The notes: generated by a model from the letters alone, not told the origin. 64,000 nucleotides of DNA from Halomonas sp. THAF5a (GCF_009363755.1 NZ_CP045417.1:1054001-1118000); one strand, 5' to 3'. Shown: positions 1-14,104, counted from the stretch's first letter. Program-made: numbers and translations.

Positions 1-2072
<2,072 letters not shown>

Positions 2073-2111
2073 CCGGACTCCACTGAACAGACCAGCAAAG
2101 GGGAGTTCGCC

Positions 2112-3368
<1,257 letters not shown>

Positions 3369-3383
3369 TCGCGTTGCCGGATC

Positions 3384-3423
3384 CGGGGCCCCCGTCCGCC
3401 ACCAGGCGGGCGGGGGTCCTTTG
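3384..3423 (+). terminator. icd: Rho-independent terminator after icd
   Basis: A stem of about 13 bp (GGCCCCCGTCCGCC paired with GGCGGGCGGGGGTCC across the loop ACCA) is followed by CTTT. It lies 16 bases after the icd stop codon. Confidence 0.75.
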
Positions 3424-3510
3424 CGTTCGGCTTTTCCCATTCCACCATGGTGATGAACCCTGCCGGCGCGGTGGCGTCCAAACACGGTTGAGATGTTCGC
3501 CGCGCGCGGC

Positions 3511-3539
3511 TTGTCGAGATGGATAGTGGCTCTTATGTT
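3511..3539 (+). promoter_or_regulatory. Putative clpS promoter
   Basis: TTGTCG (3511-3516) and TATGTT (3534-3539) are spaced by exactly 17 bases. The predicted start near 3546 places the ATG at 3595 in a normal leader and argues against the longer upstream frames of clpS. Motif inspection only. Confidence 0.4.
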
Positions 3540-3594
3540 CTGTAGAGACGATGAGGTACCAGGGCGAGCGTGGCGGCCCTTCCCGACGGCCGGC

Positions 3595-3954
3595 ATGACG
3601 CGCCCGCCCGGGCCGGATACGACCGGCCCCCAGGGCCCCGGAGGCGCCGAGGAAGACGATGGCGACCTGGCGGTGCAGAGTGCCGACCCTGAGGTGGCGC
3701 GCCCCTCCATGTACAAGGTGGTGCTGCACAACGACGACTTCACCCCCATGGAGTTCGTGGTCGAGGTGCTGCAGACCTTCTTCCACATGGATAGCGAGAC
3801 GGCGGTGCAGGTCATGCTGACCGTGCACACCCGCGGCAAGGCGACCTGTGGCGTCTTTACTCGCGACATCGCGGAAACCAAAAGCCATCAGGTCAATCAA
3901 TATGCAAGAGAGTGTCAGCACCCGCTGCTGTGCGACATCGAGGCGGCGGACTGA
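3595..3954 (+). CDS. clpS: ATP-dependent Clp protease adaptor ClpS
   Basis: Adaptor that binds N-degron substrates carrying Leu, Phe, Trp or Tyr at the N-terminus and delivers them to ClpA. From the ATG at 3595 it has 119 residues against about 106 in E. coli. The first 40 residues are variable and acidic/proline-rich. The conserved core follows: [17 protein letters not shown], which carries the NDD substrate pocket, then [16 protein letters not shown] and the terminal [10 protein letters not shown] block. The frame is open upstream to 3493, but that segment resembles no ClpS and would precede the likely promoter. clpA follows 138 bases downstream. Confidence 0.93.
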   Translation: MTRPPGPDTTGPQGPGGAEEDDGDLAVQSADPEVARPSMYKVVLHNDDFTPMEFVVEVLQTFFHMDSETAVQVMLTVHTRGKATCGVFTRDIAETKSHQVNQYARECQHPLLCDIEAAD

Positions 3955-4092
3955 GCGGCATGGTCGAGGAGGACGTGCGACGGGCAAGCGTTGACGGGAG
4001 ACTTGCAACGCTGCCGTTTGTACCCGAATGTTGATGATGCCGGACCATGAACGATCCGACGCGAAGCCCTGAGCGGCGAGAAGGGGACTGCC

Positions 4093-6369
4093 ATGCTGAG
4101 TAAAGAACTTGAACTGACCCTGAACACGGCCTTTACCGTGGCCCGCTCCAAGCGCCACGAGTTCATGACCGTGGAGCACCTGCTGCTGGCGCTGCTCGAC
4201 AATGCCTCGGCGGCCGACGTGCTGCGCGCCTGCGGGGCCAACCTCGACAAGCTGCGGACCGACCTGCAGGACTTCATCAATTCCACCACGCCGCTGATTC
4301 CCGAGGACCAGTCCGATCGGGAGACGCAGCCGACCCTGGGTTTCCAGCGCGTGCTGCAGCGCGCGGTCTTCCACGTCCAGTCGTCCGGCAAGAGCGAGGT
4401 CACCGGCGCCAACGTGCTGGTGGCGATCTTCTCCGAGCAGGAGAGCCAGGCGGTCTACTTCCTCAAGCAGCAGAATGTGGCGCGGGTCGATGCCGTCAAC
4501 TATATCGCCCACGGCATCTCCAAGGTGTCGGGGCACGGCCAGAGCCCGGCCTCGCCGTCGCCCGAGGCCGAGGAGGCCGAGGAAGGCGCTGCCGAGACCG
4601 GCTCCAGCCCGCTGACCAGCTACGCCACCAACCTCAACGAGCAGGCGCGGATGGGCAAGATCGATCCGCTGATCGGTCGCGACCACGAGCTCGAGCGGGT
4701 GGTGCAGATCCTGGCGCGCCGGCGCAAGAACAATCCGCTGCTGGTCGGCGAGGCCGGCGTCGGCAAGACCGCCATCGCCGAGGGGCTGGCCAAGCGGGTC
4801 GTCGAGGAGGACGTGCCCGAGGTGATCAGCGATGCCGTGGTCTATTCGCTGGACATGGGAGCGCTGCTGGCCGGCACCAAGTACCGCGGCGACTTCGAGA
4901 AGCGCCTGAAGAACCTGCTGGCCGAGCTGCGCAAGCAGCCCAACGCCATCCTGTTCATCGACGAGATCCACACGGTGATCGGGGCGGGCGCCGCCTCGGG
5001 CGGGGTGATGGATGCCTCCAACCTGCTCAAGCCGCTGCTCTCCTCGGGCGAGCTGCGCTGCATCGGCTCCACCACCTTCCAGGAGTATCGCGGCATCTTC
5101 GAGAAGGACCGTGCCCTGGCCCGGCGCTTCCAGAAGGTCGACGTGCTGGCGCCCTCGGTGGAGGACACCACGCGGATCCTCAAGGGACTGCGCTCGCGCT
5201 TCGAGGAGCATCACCAGCTGAAGTACACTGACGCGGCCCTGGAGAGCGCGGCGCGGCTGTCGGATCGCTACATCAACGACCGCCACCTGCCCGACAAGGC
5301 CATCGACGTGATCGACGAGGCCGGCGCCCACCAGCGGCTGCTGCCGCCGGAGGTGCGCGTCGATACCATCGACGTGGACCAGGTCGAGGCGGTGGTGGCG
5401 TCCATCGCGCGGATTCCGCCGAAGAGCGTCTCCAGCTCCGACCGCCAGCTGCTGGCCAACATCGACCGTGACCTCAAGATGCTGGTGTTCGGCCAGGACG
5501 AGGCGATCGACAGCCTGGCCGCGGCGATCAAGCTGTCCCGGGCCGGCCTCAAGTCGCCGGACAAGCCGGTGGGCAGCTTCCTGTTCGCCGGCCCGACCGG
5601 GGTGGGCAAGACCGAGGTGGCCCGCCAGCTCTCGCACATCATGGGCATCGAGCTGGTGCGTTTCGACATGTCCGAGTACATGGAGCGCCACACCGTGTCG
5701 CGGCTGATCGGCGCGCCTCCCGGCTACGTCGGCTACGACCAGGGCGGGCTGCTCACCGAGGCGATCACCAAGCAGCCCCACTGCGTGCTGCTGCTCGACG
5801 AGATCGAGAAGGCGCACCCCGAGGTCTTCAACCTGCTGCTGCAGGTGATGGACCACGGCCGCCTGACCGACAACAACGGCCGCGAGGCGGACTTCCGTCA
5901 CGTGATCCTGATCATGACCTCCAATGCCGGGGTCGAGCAGGCCACGCGGCGCTCCATCGGCTTCCAGAGCCAGGACCACTCCACCGACGCCATGGAGGTG
6001 ATCCGCAAGACCTTCTCGCCCGAGTTCCGCAACCGCCTGGACGGCATCATCCAGTTCCACGCCCTGCCCACCTCGGTGGTGCGCAACGTGGTGGACAAGT
6101 TCCTGGTGGAGCTGCAGGCGCAGCTCGACGAGAAGCGGGTCCAGCTGGACGTGGACGATGCGGCGCGGGCATGGCTGGCCGAGAAGGGCTACGATCCCGA
6201 CATGGGGGCTCGCCCGATGGCGCGCCTGATCCAGGAGAAGCTCAAGAAGCCGCTGGCCGAGCTGATCCTGTTCGGCGAGCTCGCCGAGCACGGCGGTGTG
6301 GTGCACGTCAGCGTGGAGGACGGCGAGCTGCATCTGGCCACGGAGGCGGAGCTGGCCGACGCGCCCTGA
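4093..6369 (+). CDS. clpA: ATP-dependent Clp protease ATP-binding subunit ClpA
   Basis: Hexameric AAA+ unfoldase that feeds substrates to ClpP. It has 758 residues, the same length as E. coli ClpA. In order: the N-terminal repeat domain where ClpS docks (residues 1-145), an acidic linker (about 155-172), D1 with Walker A GEAGVGKT near residue 219 and Walker B LFIDEIHT, and D2 with Walker A GPTGVGKT near residue 500, the sensor region IMTSNAG and a C-terminal ClpB-D2-small-type domain. Ribosome site GAGAAGGGG precedes the ATG. It lies directly after clpS, and no clpP is present in the window. Confidence 0.97.
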   Translation: MLSKELELTLNTAFTVARSKRHEFMTVEHLLLALLDNASAADVLRACGANLDKLRTDLQDFINSTTPLIPEDQSDRETQPTLGFQRVLQRAVFHVQSSGKSEVTGANVLVAIFSEQESQAVYFLKQQNVARVDAVNYIAHGISKVSGHGQSPASPSPEAEEAEEGAAETGSSPLTSYATNLNEQARMGKIDPLIGRDHELERVVQILARRRKNNPLLVGEAGVGKTAIAEGLAKRVVEEDVPEVISDAVVYSLDMGALLAGTKYRGDFEKRLKNLLAELRKQPNAILFIDEIHTVIGAGAASGGVMDASNLLKPLLSSGELRCIGSTTFQEYRGIFEKDRALARRFQKVDVLAPSVEDTTRILKGLRSRFEEHHQLKYTDAALESAARLSDRYINDRHLPDKAIDVIDEAGAHQRLLPPEVRVDTIDVDQVEAVVASIARIPPKSVSSSDRQLLANIDRDLKMLVFGQDEAIDSLAAAIKLSRAGLKSPDKPVGSFLFAGPTGVGKTEVARQLSHIMGIELVRFDMSEYMERHTVSRLIGAPPGYVGYDQGGLLTEAITKQPHCVLLLDEIEKAHPEVFNLLLQVMDHGRLTDNNGREADFRHVILIMTSNAGVEQATRRSIGFQSQDHSTDAMEVIRKTFSPEFRNRLDGIIQFHALPTSVVRNVVDKFLVELQAQLDEKRVQLDVDDAARAWLAEKGYDPDMGARPMARLIQEKLKKPLAELILFGELAEHGGVVHVSVEDGELHLATEAELADAP

Positions 6370-6397
6370 CGCGGGTCAGGAGCGGTCAGACCCACAC

Positions 6398-6428
6398 AGC
6401 GCCCTGTCTTCGGACGGGGCGTTGTTCG
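6398..6428. terminator. Terminator between clpA and infA
   Basis: GCCCTGTC and GACGGGGC pair around a TTCG tetraloop (6401-6420), extended by a few further pairs, followed by GTTGTTCGTT. It lies between the convergent clpA and infA genes. Confidence 0.6.
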
Positions 6429-6514
6429 TTCGGGCGAGATACGAGAGAGTGGTGTCGGGCGCGGAGGCGACCGGCACTCGAGCGGCGTCCGGGCCCTGGC
6501 GGCCCGATCGGCGC

Positions 6515-6733
6515 TCAGCGGGCGCGGTAGACGATACGGCCCTTGGACAGGTCGTAGGGGGTCAGTTCGACCTTGACCTTGTCGCCGGTGAGGATGCGGA
6601 TGTAGTGCTTGCGCATCTTGCCGGAGATGTGGGCAGTCACCACGTGGCCGTTCTCGAGCTCGACGCGGAACATGGTGTTGGGAAGGGTATCGACGACGAC
6701 GCCTTCCATTTCGATATGGTCTTCGCGTGCCAT
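6515..6733 (-). CDS. infA: Translation initiation factor IF-1
   Basis: Small ribosomal A-site factor of 72 residues that acts with IF-2 and IF-3 in translation initiation. The start [20 protein letters not shown] and the OB-fold segment ending [12 protein letters not shown] match the IF-1 family over its whole length. The ATG at 6733 follows AGGAA at a suitable distance; the longer upstream frame has no homology. Its position between clpA and the Bpt/Aat pair is the arrangement seen in many gammaproteobacteria. Confidence 0.96.
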   Translation of the reverse strand: MAREDHIEMEGVVVDTLPNTMFRVELENGHVVTAHISGKMRKHYIRILTGDKVKVELTPYDLSKGRIVYRAR

Positions 6734-6867
6734 ATAGGCGGTTCCTCGCTGATGATGACAAAAAACAGGCGGCACGATGTCACGGCGGGCCACCCGTGTC
6801 GACAGAATAGCGCGATATTGTGCCGCATGCCGCCCGTCAAGGCAAAGGAAGCCCGGCTCGTCGTCGC

Positions 6868-7617
6868 CTATCGCGTCGTGATCAGGCGCCGCCAGTGGCG
6901 ACCATCGAGCATCTCCAGCGGCTGGAACGCCTGCTTGTAGGCCATCTTGCGGCACTCGCGGATCCAGTAGCCGAGATAGACATGGGGCAGCCCCAGCGCG
7001 AGGGCGCGGCGCACCAGTTCGAGCACGGCCAGGGTGCCCAGCGAGCGGCGCTCCAGCGCCGGTGACGGATCGAAGAAGGTATAGATGGCCGACAGGCCGT
7101 GCTCGAGCTGGTCGAAGGCGGAGACCGCCACCAGGCGGCCGTCGAGGCGAAATTCCAGCAGCCGGGCGTAGGGCTGGTCGAGGGTCAGGAAGGTGCGGTA
7201 CTGCTCGTGGCTCGGCGGGTACATGTCGCCATCGGCGTGACGGGTCCTGACGTAGTGCGCATAGAGGGCATAGTGCTCGGCATCGAAGAGGGCGGGACGC
7301 ACCTGCAGGCTGAGGTCGGCATTGCGGTTCAGCAGCTTGCGCTGGGTGCGACTCGGCGAGAACTCCTCCACCGGGATGCGCACCGAGATGCAGGCGTTGC
7401 AGGCATCGCAGTGGGGGCGATAGAGGTGGCGACCGCTGCGGCGAAAGCCGAGCAGCGCCAGGGCGTCATATACGCCTTGTCCCGGTGACTCCTGGGGGTC
7501 GAGAAACAGCGTGGTGGCCTCGCGCCCGGCCAGGTAGCTGCAGGCGTGGGGCACGGTCAAGAAGAAGCGCAGGTCCCTGACCGGCTGTCGGGGGGCGTTG
7601 CTGCTCAAGGCGGCCAT
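6868..7617 (-). CDS. bpt: Aspartate/glutamate leucyltransferase (bacterial Bpt/Ate1 homologue)
   Basis: Transfers leucine from Leu-tRNA to proteins with an N-terminal Asp or Glu, creating N-degrons for ClpS. It has 249 residues from the ATG at 7617, which is preceded by GCAGAGGAG. Visible family features are the N-terminal HACSYL segment, the cysteine pair in HCDACNACI, the central [14 protein letters not shown] region, and the C-terminal [16 protein letters not shown] motif with the GNAT-like acyl-tRNA acceptor fold. aat lies immediately upstream on the same strand, and the two stretches overlap if the longer frame is read, so co-transcription is likely. Confidence 0.94.
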   Translation of the reverse strand: MAALSSNAPRQPVRDLRFFLTVPHACSYLAGREATTLFLDPQESPGQGVYDALALLGFRRSGRHLYRPHCDACNACISVRIPVEEFSPSRTQRKLLNRNADLSLQVRPALFDAEHYALYAHYVRTRHADGDMYPPSHEQYRTFLTLDQPYARLLEFRLDGRLVAVSAFDQLEHGLSAIYTFFDPSPALERRSLGTLAVLELVRRALALGLPHVYLGYWIRECRKMAYKQAFQPLEMLDGRHWRRLITTR

Positions 7618-7654
7618 CTCCTCTGCATCGTGCAACCGGGACTCCCCGGCCCGG

Positions 7655-8389
7655 TCACCCTGAGGTGCCGATCGTTGTGAAGGACCAGGCGGGTGGCGGC
7701 GCGCTTGAGGCCCCGCCCCGGCGGCCATGCACGGGGTCACCCAGCCACTGATCAAGATAGCCGATGAACTCGCTCCGGGCGATGTCCCGGGCGCCCAGGC
7801 TCGCCAGGTGGCCGGTGTGCATCTGGCAGTCGATCAGCCGGCCGCCGCCGGCGGCCATGGCGCGTACCAGCCGTACCAGGGCGACCTTGGAGGCATCGGG
7901 CGCCCGGGAGAACATCGATTCGCCGAAGAACACCGGGCCCATCGCGATGCCGTAGAGGCCACCGACCAGGACATCGCCGTGCCAGACCTCCACGGAGTGG
8001 GCGGCCCCCAGGGCGTGCAGCCGCGCATAGGCCTCTCGCATCTCGTCGGTGATCCAGGTGCCCGGCTGGCCATCCCGCGGCGCCGCGCAGGCCGCCATCA
8101 CCGCCTCGAAGGCGCGGTCGGCGGTGACGGCAAAGCCGGCGTTGCGCAGCCGCTTGGCGAGGCTTCGCCGCACGCGGATCTCGCTGGGGAACAGCACCAT
8201 GCGGGGGTCCGGGCTCCACCAGAGGATCGGCTGGTCGTCGCTGTACCAGGGAAAGATGCCGTGACGGTAGGCGGCCAGCAGCCAGGCCGGGGTCAGGTCG
8301 CCGCCCGCGGCGAGCAGGCCATCGGGGTCGCGCAGTGCCGACTCGACGGGGGGAAACCGGACATCGTGGGCGGGGAGCCAGGGCAGCAT
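7655..8389 (-). CDS. aat: Leucyl/phenylalanyl-tRNA-protein transferase
   Basis: Adds Leu or Phe to proteins with N-terminal Lys or Arg, the second entry into the N-degron pathway. It has 244 residues. The signature [21 protein letters not shown], the YRHGIFPW segment, [15 protein letters not shown], the [17 protein letters not shown] core and [14 protein letters not shown] are all intact. bpt starts 38 bases downstream on the same strand. The start codon faces ftsK across a short divergent interval. The C-terminus carries a proline/alanine-rich extension past the usual end of the family. Confidence 0.95.
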   Translation of the reverse strand: MLPWLPAHDVRFPPVESALRDPDGLLAAGGDLTPAWLLAAYRHGIFPWYSDDQPILWWSPDPRMVLFPSEIRVRRSLAKRLRNAGFAVTADRAFEAVMAACAAPRDGQPGTWITDEMREAYARLHALGAAHSVEVWHGDVLVGGLYGIAMGPVFFGESMFSRAPDASKVALVRLVRAMAAGGGRLIDCQMHTGHLASLGARDIARSEFIGYLDQWLGDPVHGRRGGASSAPPPAWSFTTIGTSG

Positions 8390-8542
8390 GGGGCCTCTTC
8401 CTCGTGGATGGTTCGCTCAGTCTGCCCCGCACCGGGGCGGGGCTCAAGGCATGCCGGCCCCTGTGATGGTGAGCGCTTGCTCGGTATGATTGATGACCAT
8501 GACATCCGCAATACGCCATGTGGGCGCAAGGGAGGTGGCCGC

Positions 8543-11500
8543 TTGAGTGACAAGAAGAGGTCCTCGTCGCGTCGGGCGACGGCGGCGAATGCCAGGGAGA
8601 CGGCCAAGCGCTTTGGCCTGCGGCTGCAGGGGGCGACCCGCGAAGGCGTGGTGATCCTGCTGCTGGCCGCCTGCGTGTTTCTGCTGCTGGCGCTCTACAG
8701 CTTTCGCCGGGACGACCCCGGCTGGTCGAGCAGCGGGCCGGAGACCGAGGTCGCCAACTGGATGGGCGCCGTCGGCGCCTGGCTGGCCGACGTGCTCTAT
8801 TCGCTGTTCGGCGTCAGTGCCCTCTGGTGGCCCGGCATGCTGGGATTTGCCGCCTGGTGGCTGATCCGCTCGCGCCAGGTGCGTTTCGAGTGGGATCCCA
8901 CGGCCCTGGCGGTGCGCTGCGGGGGGCTGGTGCTGCTGCTGCTGGGTACCACCACCCTGGGAGCGCTGCACTTCTACCGACCCGACGGCCCCTTGCCCTA
9001 CTCGACGGGCGGCATCCTCGGCGAGGGGCTGGTCGGCGCGCTGCTGCCCCTGGTGGGGGCGGGCGGTACCGGCCTGCTCTCAGTGGCAGCCATGCTCTGC
9101 GGCTTTCCCCTGTTCACCGGGCTCTCCTGGCTGACCGTGATGGACGAGCTGGGCCGACGCAGCCTGCTGGGATGGCGCTGGGTGGTCGACCGCTTCGGGT
9201 TCTCCCGGGAGCGACGCGCCGAGCGGCGCGACCTCGACCAGCAGGCCCGCGAGACCCAGGCGGACAAGTCGCCGGCGACCGACGGCCAGGCCGAGGCACG
9301 GCCTTCCTGGTGGCGGAGGCTGGGCCGTGGTCGCTCCCGTGAGGAGGCGCCGGCGCTGGCGACCGATCCCGGCTTCGGCGATGACGGCGAGACCGATATC
9401 CCCTGGGAGGTACCCGCGCGCACCCCCTCGGCCAAGCGCCCCGAAGCCGCCTATACGGCGCGCATGGCCCAGGAGCCCCGGGTCGACGTCACGCCCCCCC
9501 AGGCGCCGCGCCGAGAGTCGCCGCCGCCCGCCACCGACGAGACGCCCGAGAGGGCCCGCGCGCCGCGCCCGGAGTCGAGTGTGCAGGCGACTCCGGTGCC
9601 CGCCGAGCTTCGCGAGCAGGAGGGGCGTCACGCCACGCGCCGCCATGCCACCGAGGCGCCCGTCGCGCCGCGTCGGCCGGAGGCGATCCCGGAGCCGGTG
9701 CTGCCCGATGACGACGAGGTGGTGCCGGCCTGGCAGGGGCCGGCGCTGCGGGCCCAGCGTGACGACGAGGCGCACGCAGACGCCTCCCGTGAAGCGCCCG
9801 CCACGGCCGAGGACACCGCCGAGGCGCTCGACGCGCCGCCCGTGGCGCGGGCCTCCTCGGGGGCCTCGCCGCACTCGCCTGCGCGCGACACCCGGCGGCA
9901 CGAGCCGAGGCTCGCCGACTGGCAGGGCGACGATGACGAGTTCGACGAGGCGGACTCGGAGCCGTCTCTCGCGCTCGGGCCCCAGGCGGATGACGCGCCT
10001 GCCCAGGCGACCCGCGACCCCGCGCCGGCGGAGGAGGAGGCCAGCCGCGTCACGGCCGAGACGCCGTTGAAGCGGGATCCCGGCGTGGCGCCCCCCGAGC
10101 CCGCCGAGGAGGAGGACGCGCCGGTCATGGGCGATGTCGAGGACGACGCGCCCCGGGTGGCGAGCGCCGAGCAGGCTCGCGAGGCCGCCGATGAGCCCGA
10201 GGGCCCGACGCTCTGGACCGTGGAACACCTGCAGAACCAGCGTCCGGACATGGAAGCGCTGGCCGAGCCCGAGGGCGCACTGCCCAGCCTGCGGCTGCTC
10301 ACGCCGCCCCAGTCTCACCAGCCCAACTACACCGATGAGCAACTGGCCGAGATGGCCGAGCTGCTGGAAGTGCGGCTGCGCGAGTACGGCGTCAAGGCCG
10401 AGGTGGTCGACACCTGGCCGGGGCCGGTGATCACGCGCTTCGAGATCAAGCCGGCGGCCGGGGTGAAGGTCTCCAAGATCAGCAACCTGGCCAAGGACCT
10501 GGCGCGCTCGCTGATGGTCAAGAGCGTGCGGGTGGTGGAGGTAATCCCGGGGCGGCCCACGGTGGGCATCGAGATTCCCAACCCCAAGCGCGAGATGATC
10601 CGTCTGCGCGAGGTGATCGACTCCGACCGCTATCAGCACGAGGCCTCGGCGCTGACCCTGGCGCTCGGCCAGGACATCGGCGGCGGCCCGGTGGTGGCCA
10701 ACCTCGGCAAGATGCCCCACCTGCTGGTGGCCGGTACCACCGGCTCGGGCAAGTCGGTGGGCGTCAACGCCATGCTGATCTCCATGCTGCTCAAGGCGAC
10801 ACCCGACGAGGTGCGCATGATCATGGTCGACCCCAAGATGCTGGAGCTCTCGGTCTACGACGGCATCCCGCACCTGCTGGCACCGGTGGTCACCGACATG
10901 AAGGAGGCGGCCAACGCCCTGCGCTGGTGCGTGGCCGAGATGGAGCGCCGCTACAAGCTGATGGCCGCCATGGGCGTGCGCAACATCGCCGGCTTCAACG
11001 CCAAGCTCGACGAGGCCGAGCGCGCCGGTGCCCAGGTCGCCGACCCGCTGTGGGAACCGCAGCCCTGGGAGATGCATCAGGCGCCGCCGGTGCTCGAGAA
11101 GCTGCCCTATATCGTGGTGGTGATCGACGAGTTCGCCGACATGTTCATGATCGTCGGCAAGAAGGTCGAGGAGCTGATCGCGCGCCTGGCCCAGAAGGCC
11201 CGGGCCGCCGGCATCCACCTGATCCTCGCCACCCAGCGCCCGTCGGTGGACGTGGTGACCGGCCTGATCAAGGCCAACATCCCCACCCGCATGGCATTCC
11301 AGGTCTCCTCCCGGGTCGACTCGCGCACCATCCTCGACCAGGGGGGCGCCGAGAACCTGCTGGGCCACGGCGACATGCTCTACCTGCCCGCCGGGTCCGG
11401 CATGCCGACCCGCGTCCACGGCGCCTTCGTCGACGATGACGAGGTGCATCGAGTGGTCGAGGACTGGAAGCGCCGCGGCGAGCCGGAGTACATCGACGAG

Positions 11501-11782
11501 ATCCTCTCCGGTGGCGTCTCCGCCGAGGCCCTGGCCGGGCTCGAGGCCGAGGGGGGCGGCGGTAGCGACGGCGATGCCGAGCAGGATGCCCTCTACGATG
11601 AAGCGGTGGCCTTCGTCACCGAGAGCCGTCGCGCCTCGATCTCGGCGGTCCAGCGGCGCTTCAAGATCGGCTACAACCGCGCCGCGCGCCTGGTCGAGTC
11701 CATGGAGATGGCCGGCGTGGTCTCCACCATGGGCACCAACGGCGGCCGCGAGGTGCTGGCGCCGCCCCCGGTGAGCGACTGA
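8543..11782 (+). CDS. ftsK: DNA translocase FtsK
   Basis: Septal DNA pump that clears and aligns the chromosome terminus and activates XerCD at dif. I choose the TTG at 8543 because GGAGGT sits 6 bases before it; this gives 1079 residues. Four membrane segments occupy roughly residues 30-195. A long proline/acidic linker rich in Ala, Glu and Pro follows (about 235-580). The RecA-like motor carries Walker A GTTGSGKS near residue 732 and Walker [10 protein letters not shown] near 857. The final 65 residues form the winged-helix gamma domain that reads KOPS, including [20 protein letters not shown]. It is divergent from aat and is followed by lolA. Confidence 0.95.
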   Translation: MSDKKRSSSRRATAANARETAKRFGLRLQGATREGVVILLLAACVFLLLALYSFRRDDPGWSSSGPETEVANWMGAVGAWLADVLYSLFGVSALWWPGMLGFAAWWLIRSRQVRFEWDPTALAVRCGGLVLLLLGTTTLGALHFYRPDGPLPYSTGGILGEGLVGALLPLVGAGGTGLLSVAAMLCGFPLFTGLSWLTVMDELGRRSLLGWRWVVDRFGFSRERRAERRDLDQQARETQADKSPATDGQAEARPSWWRRLGRGRSREEAPALATDPGFGDDGETDIPWEVPARTPSAKRPEAAYTARMAQEPRVDVTPPQAPRRESPPPATDETPERARAPRPESSVQATPVPAELREQEGRHATRRHATEAPVAPRRPEAIPEPVLPDDDEVVPAWQGPALRAQRDDEAHADASREAPATAEDTAEALDAPPVARASSGASPHSPARDTRRHEPRLADWQGDDDEFDEADSEPSLALGPQADDAPAQATRDPAPAEEEASRVTAETPLKRDPGVAPPEPAEEEDAPVMGDVEDDAPRVASAEQAREAADEPEGPTLWTVEHLQNQRPDMEALAEPEGALPSLRLLTPPQSHQPNYTDEQLAEMAELLEVRLREYGVKAEVVDTWPGPVITRFEIKPAAGVKVSKISNLAKDLARSLMVKSVRVVEVIPGRPTVGIEIPNPKREMIRLREVIDSDRYQHEASALTLALGQDIGGGPVVANLGKMPHLLVAGTTGSGKSVGVNAMLISMLLKATPDEVRMIMVDPKMLELSVYDGIPHLLAPVVTDMKEAANALRWCVAEMERRYKLMAAMGVRNIAGFNAKLDEAERAGAQVADPLWEPQPWEMHQAPPVLEKLPYIVVVIDEFADMFMIVGKKVEELIARLAQKARAAGIHLILATQRPSVDVVTGLIKANIPTRMAFQVSSRVDSRTILDQGGAENLLGHGDMLYLPAGSGMPTRVHGAFVDDDEVHRVVEDWKRRGEPEYIDEILSGGVSAEALAGLEAEGGGGSDGDAEQDALYDEAVAFVTESRRASISAVQRRFKIGYNRAARLVESMEMAGVVSTMGTNGGREVLAPPPVSD

Positions 11783-11897
11783 CGCGCCGCCAATCATGCA
11801 GCAATGATGGAAGCCCCGGCGGGGATGCAACCCGCCGGAGCCCCTCCGGTCCGAATGGCAGGAAGTCAGGATGGACCCGTCCAGGGAGACAGAGACG

Positions 11898-12527
11898 ATG
11901 AGCATCAAGAAGACCCTCGCCGCGCTGACCCTTGCGCTGGCCACGCCGATCTCGGCGCTCGCCAGCGAGGGGGCCGACCGCCTGGCGACCCTCCTCGAGC
12001 CGCTCAAGACCTACGCGGCCGACTTCGAGCAGCAGATTCTCGACGGCAGCGGCCAGCGTCTGCAGGAGGCGCGTGGCCGCATCTGGCTGTCGCGCCCCGG
12101 CAAGTTCCGCTGGGAAGTGGAGGCGCCCTACGAGCAGCTGGTGGTCTCCGGCGGGGAGGAGGTCATCCTCTATGACCCCGACCTCGAGCAGGCCACGGTG
12201 CAGCCCCTCGACCAGCGCGTGACCCACACCCCGGCCCTGCTGCTCTCCGGCAGCGCCGACGAGCTGACCGACAGCTACGAGGTCACCCGCCAGCAGCAGG
12301 GCGCCAGCGAGACCTTCATCCTGCTGCCCAGGGATCCCGACACCCTCTTCGAGGAACTCAAGATGACCTTCCGCGGCGAGGCCCTGGCCATGCTGCAGAT
12401 GACCGACAGCACCGGCCAGCGCACCGCCATCGGCTTCGACAATGTGCGCATGAACGAGCGGCTGGAGGCCGATCGCTTCGATTTCGCCATTCCCGACGGC
12501 ACCGACGTGATCCGCGAGTCGCGGTAG
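11898..12527 (+). CDS. lolA: Outer-membrane lipoprotein carrier protein LolA
   Basis: Periplasmic chaperone that takes lipoproteins from LolCDE to LolB. It has 209 residues with a Sec signal peptide (MSIKKTLAALTLALATPISA, cleavage near residue 22). The mature part shows the LolA pattern: a TYAADFEQQILDGSG segment, GRIWLSRPGKFRWEVE, and a C-terminal FDFAIPDGTDVIRE. The start at 11898 follows AGGGAGACAGAGACG. It sits 115 bases after ftsK and upstream of a strong bidirectional terminator; ftsK-lolA-rarA is a conserved gammaproteobacterial order, although here rarA lies on the opposite strand. Confidence 0.95.
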   Translation: MSIKKTLAALTLALATPISALASEGADRLATLLEPLKTYAADFEQQILDGSGQRLQEARGRIWLSRPGKFRWEVEAPYEQLVVSGGEEVILYDPDLEQATVQPLDQRVTHTPALLLSGSADELTDSYEVTRQQQGASETFILLPRDPDTLFEELKMTFRGEALAMLQMTDSTGQRTAIGFDNVRMNERLEADRFDFAIPDGTDVIRESR

Positions 12528-12599
12528 AGCGCCAAGCGGAAAGCGCCGAGCCGCCAAGCTGTTCGGTGGTAGGCGGCAGGCCTCGAGGCAATACATGAC

Positions 12600-12638
12600 A
12601 ACCCCCGGCGGACATGATGTCTGCCGGGGGTTCTCTTT
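12600..12638. terminator. Bidirectional terminator between lolA and rarA
   Basis: AACCCCCGGC (12600-12609) and GCCGGGGGTT (12623-12632) form a 10-bp stem, extended inward by GACAT/ATGTC. T-rich TTCTCTTT follows on the plus strand. Confidence 0.8.
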
Positions 12639-12653
12639 GGGGCCAGGGTATCC

Positions 12654-12765
12654 TGCTTGGCTGCTTGGCTGCTTGGCTGCTTGGCTGCTTGGCTGCTTGG
12701 CTGCTTGGCTGCTTGGCTGCTTGGCTGCTTGGCTGCTTGGCCGCTTGGCCGCTTGGCCGCTCGGC
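12654..12765. repeat. Tandem 8-bp repeat (14 units)
   Basis: Eleven perfect head-to-tail copies of TGCTTGGC (12654-12741) are followed by two CGCTTGGC and one CGCTCGGC (12742-12765). The array ends one base before the rarA stop codon on the minus strand and starts 16 bases after the terminator T-tract. The 8-bp unit would shift a reading frame if its number changed, but it lies outside both flanking genes. Confidence 0.97.
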
Positions 12766-12766
12766 G

Positions 12767-14104
12767 CTACCCGCCGCCGTCCGCCTCGGCATCCCGCTGT
12801 GCCCGCCAGGCCATGATCTGGGCGTAGCGCTTTTCCTGGCCGTGGTCGGTGGGCTCGAAGAGCGGGCGGCGGGGCACCTCCTCGGGCCAGCAGTCGTGGG
12901 CGCTGCCCGCCGGATAGCCGTCGGGCTCGTTGTGGGCGTAGCGATAGCCCTCGCCGTGGCCCAGGGATTCCATCAGCTTGGTGGGGGCGTTGCGCAGGTA
13001 GGTGGGCACCTCGAGCTGGGGCTGCGAGGCCGCGAGCGCCTTGGCCTGCTTCCAGGCCTGATCGATGGCGTTGCTCTTCGGGGCCACCGCCAGGTGGATG
13101 GCGGCCTGGGCGATGGCCCGCTGGCCCTCGTAGTCGCCCAGGCGCAGGTAGGCGTCCCAGGCGGCCATCACCAGCGGCAGGGCGCGCGGGTCGGCGTTGC
13201 CGACATCCTCCGAGGCGATGGCCGCCAGGCGGCGAATCACGTCCAGGGGGTCGCCGCCGCCCTGCATGAAGCGCGCCATGTAGAGCAGGGCGGCGTCGGG
13301 GCGCGAGGAGCGGATCGACTTGTGGATCGCCGAGAGCAGGTCATAGTAGTGGTCGCCCTGCTTGTCGAAGGCGCTGGCGGTGTGGCCGATCACGTCCTCC
13401 AGCGCCTCACGGGGCAGGCGTTCGCCGTCCCCCTCGGCCAGCGTGAAGTCGCAGGCGGTCTCCAGCAGGCCCAGCGCCCGGCGGGCATCGCCGGCGGCGG
13501 CGCGGGCCAGCAGCGCCAGCACCTCCTCGTCCACCCGGATCCGTCGGGCGCCCAGGCCGCGGTCTTCGTCCGCCAGGGCCCGGCGCATCACCTCGACGAG
13601 CTCCCCCTCGTCGAGGGACTTGAGCACGTGGACCCGGGCCCGGGAGAGCAGCGCCGAGTTGACCTCGAAGGAGGGGTTCTCCGTGGTGGCGCCGATCAGC
13701 GTCAAGAGCCCCGACTCCACGTGGGGCAGCAGGGCGTCCTGCTGGCTCTTGTTGAGGCGATGGATCTCGTCGAGAAACAGCAGGGTAGGGCGCTCCCGGG
13801 CCTGGGCATCGCGGGCGCGATCGACCGCGGCGCGGATCTCCTTCACGCCGGCCATCACCGCCGAGAGATGCTCCAGGTGGGCGCCGGAGACCTCGGCGAG
13901 GATCTCGGCCAGGGTGGTCTTGCCGGTGCCGGGAGGGCCCCAGAGGATCATCGAACGCACCACGCCGCTCTCGGCCATGCGGGCCAGCGGCTTGCCGGGC
14001 CCCACCAGCGCCTGCTGCCCCACGTAGTCCTCGAGGCGGCGCGGGCGCATGCGATAGGCCAGGGGGGCCGCGTCGTCGGCGGCGTGGCGCTGGAAGAGGT
14101 CCAT
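12767..14104 (-). CDS. rarA: Replication-associated recombination protein A (AAA ATPase)
   Basis: MgsA/RarA/WRNIP1-family clamp-loader-like ATPase that acts at stalled forks and single-stranded DNA. It has 445 residues. Walker A GPPGTGKT is at residues 56-63, Walker B LLFLDEIHR near 118-126, and the sensor-1 segment GATTENPSFE follows. The C-terminal domain contains DKQGDHYYDLLSAIHKSIRSS, EDVGNADPRAL, and a terminal NEPDGYPAGSAHDCWPEE stretch typical of the family. Its stop codon abuts the 8-bp tandem repeat array. Confidence 0.95.
   Translation of the reverse strand: MDLFQRHAADDAAPLAYRMRPRRLEDYVGQQALVGPGKPLARMAESGVVRSMILWGPPGTGKTTLAEILAEVSGAHLEHLSAVMAGVKEIRAAVDRARDAQARERPTLLFLDEIHRLNKSQQDALLPHVESGLLTLIGATTENPSFEVNSALLSRARVHVLKSLDEGELVEVMRRALADEDRGLGARRIRVDEEVLALLARAAAGDARRALGLLETACDFTLAEGDGERLPREALEDVIGHTASAFDKQGDHYYDLLSAIHKSIRSSRPDAALLYMARFMQGGGDPLDVIRRLAAIASEDVGNADPRALPLVMAAWDAYLRLGDYEGQRAIAQAAIHLAVAPKSNAIDQAWKQAKALAASQPQLEVPTYLRNAPTKLMESLGHGEGYRYAHNEPDGYPAGSAHDCWPEEVPRRPLFEPTDHGQEKRYAQIMAWRAQRDAEADGGG

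Noticed and set aside
9080..12007. 975-codon minus-strand frame opposite ftsK
   Set aside because: Shadow frame caused by high GC and codon bias; ftsK on the plus strand is complete with all motifs.
12595..12816. Repetitive peptide frames across the 8-bp array (AWLLGCLA and SSQAAKQP repeats)
   Set aside because: They arise from translation of the tandem octamers and have no ribosome site or homology; the DNA repeat itself is the feature.
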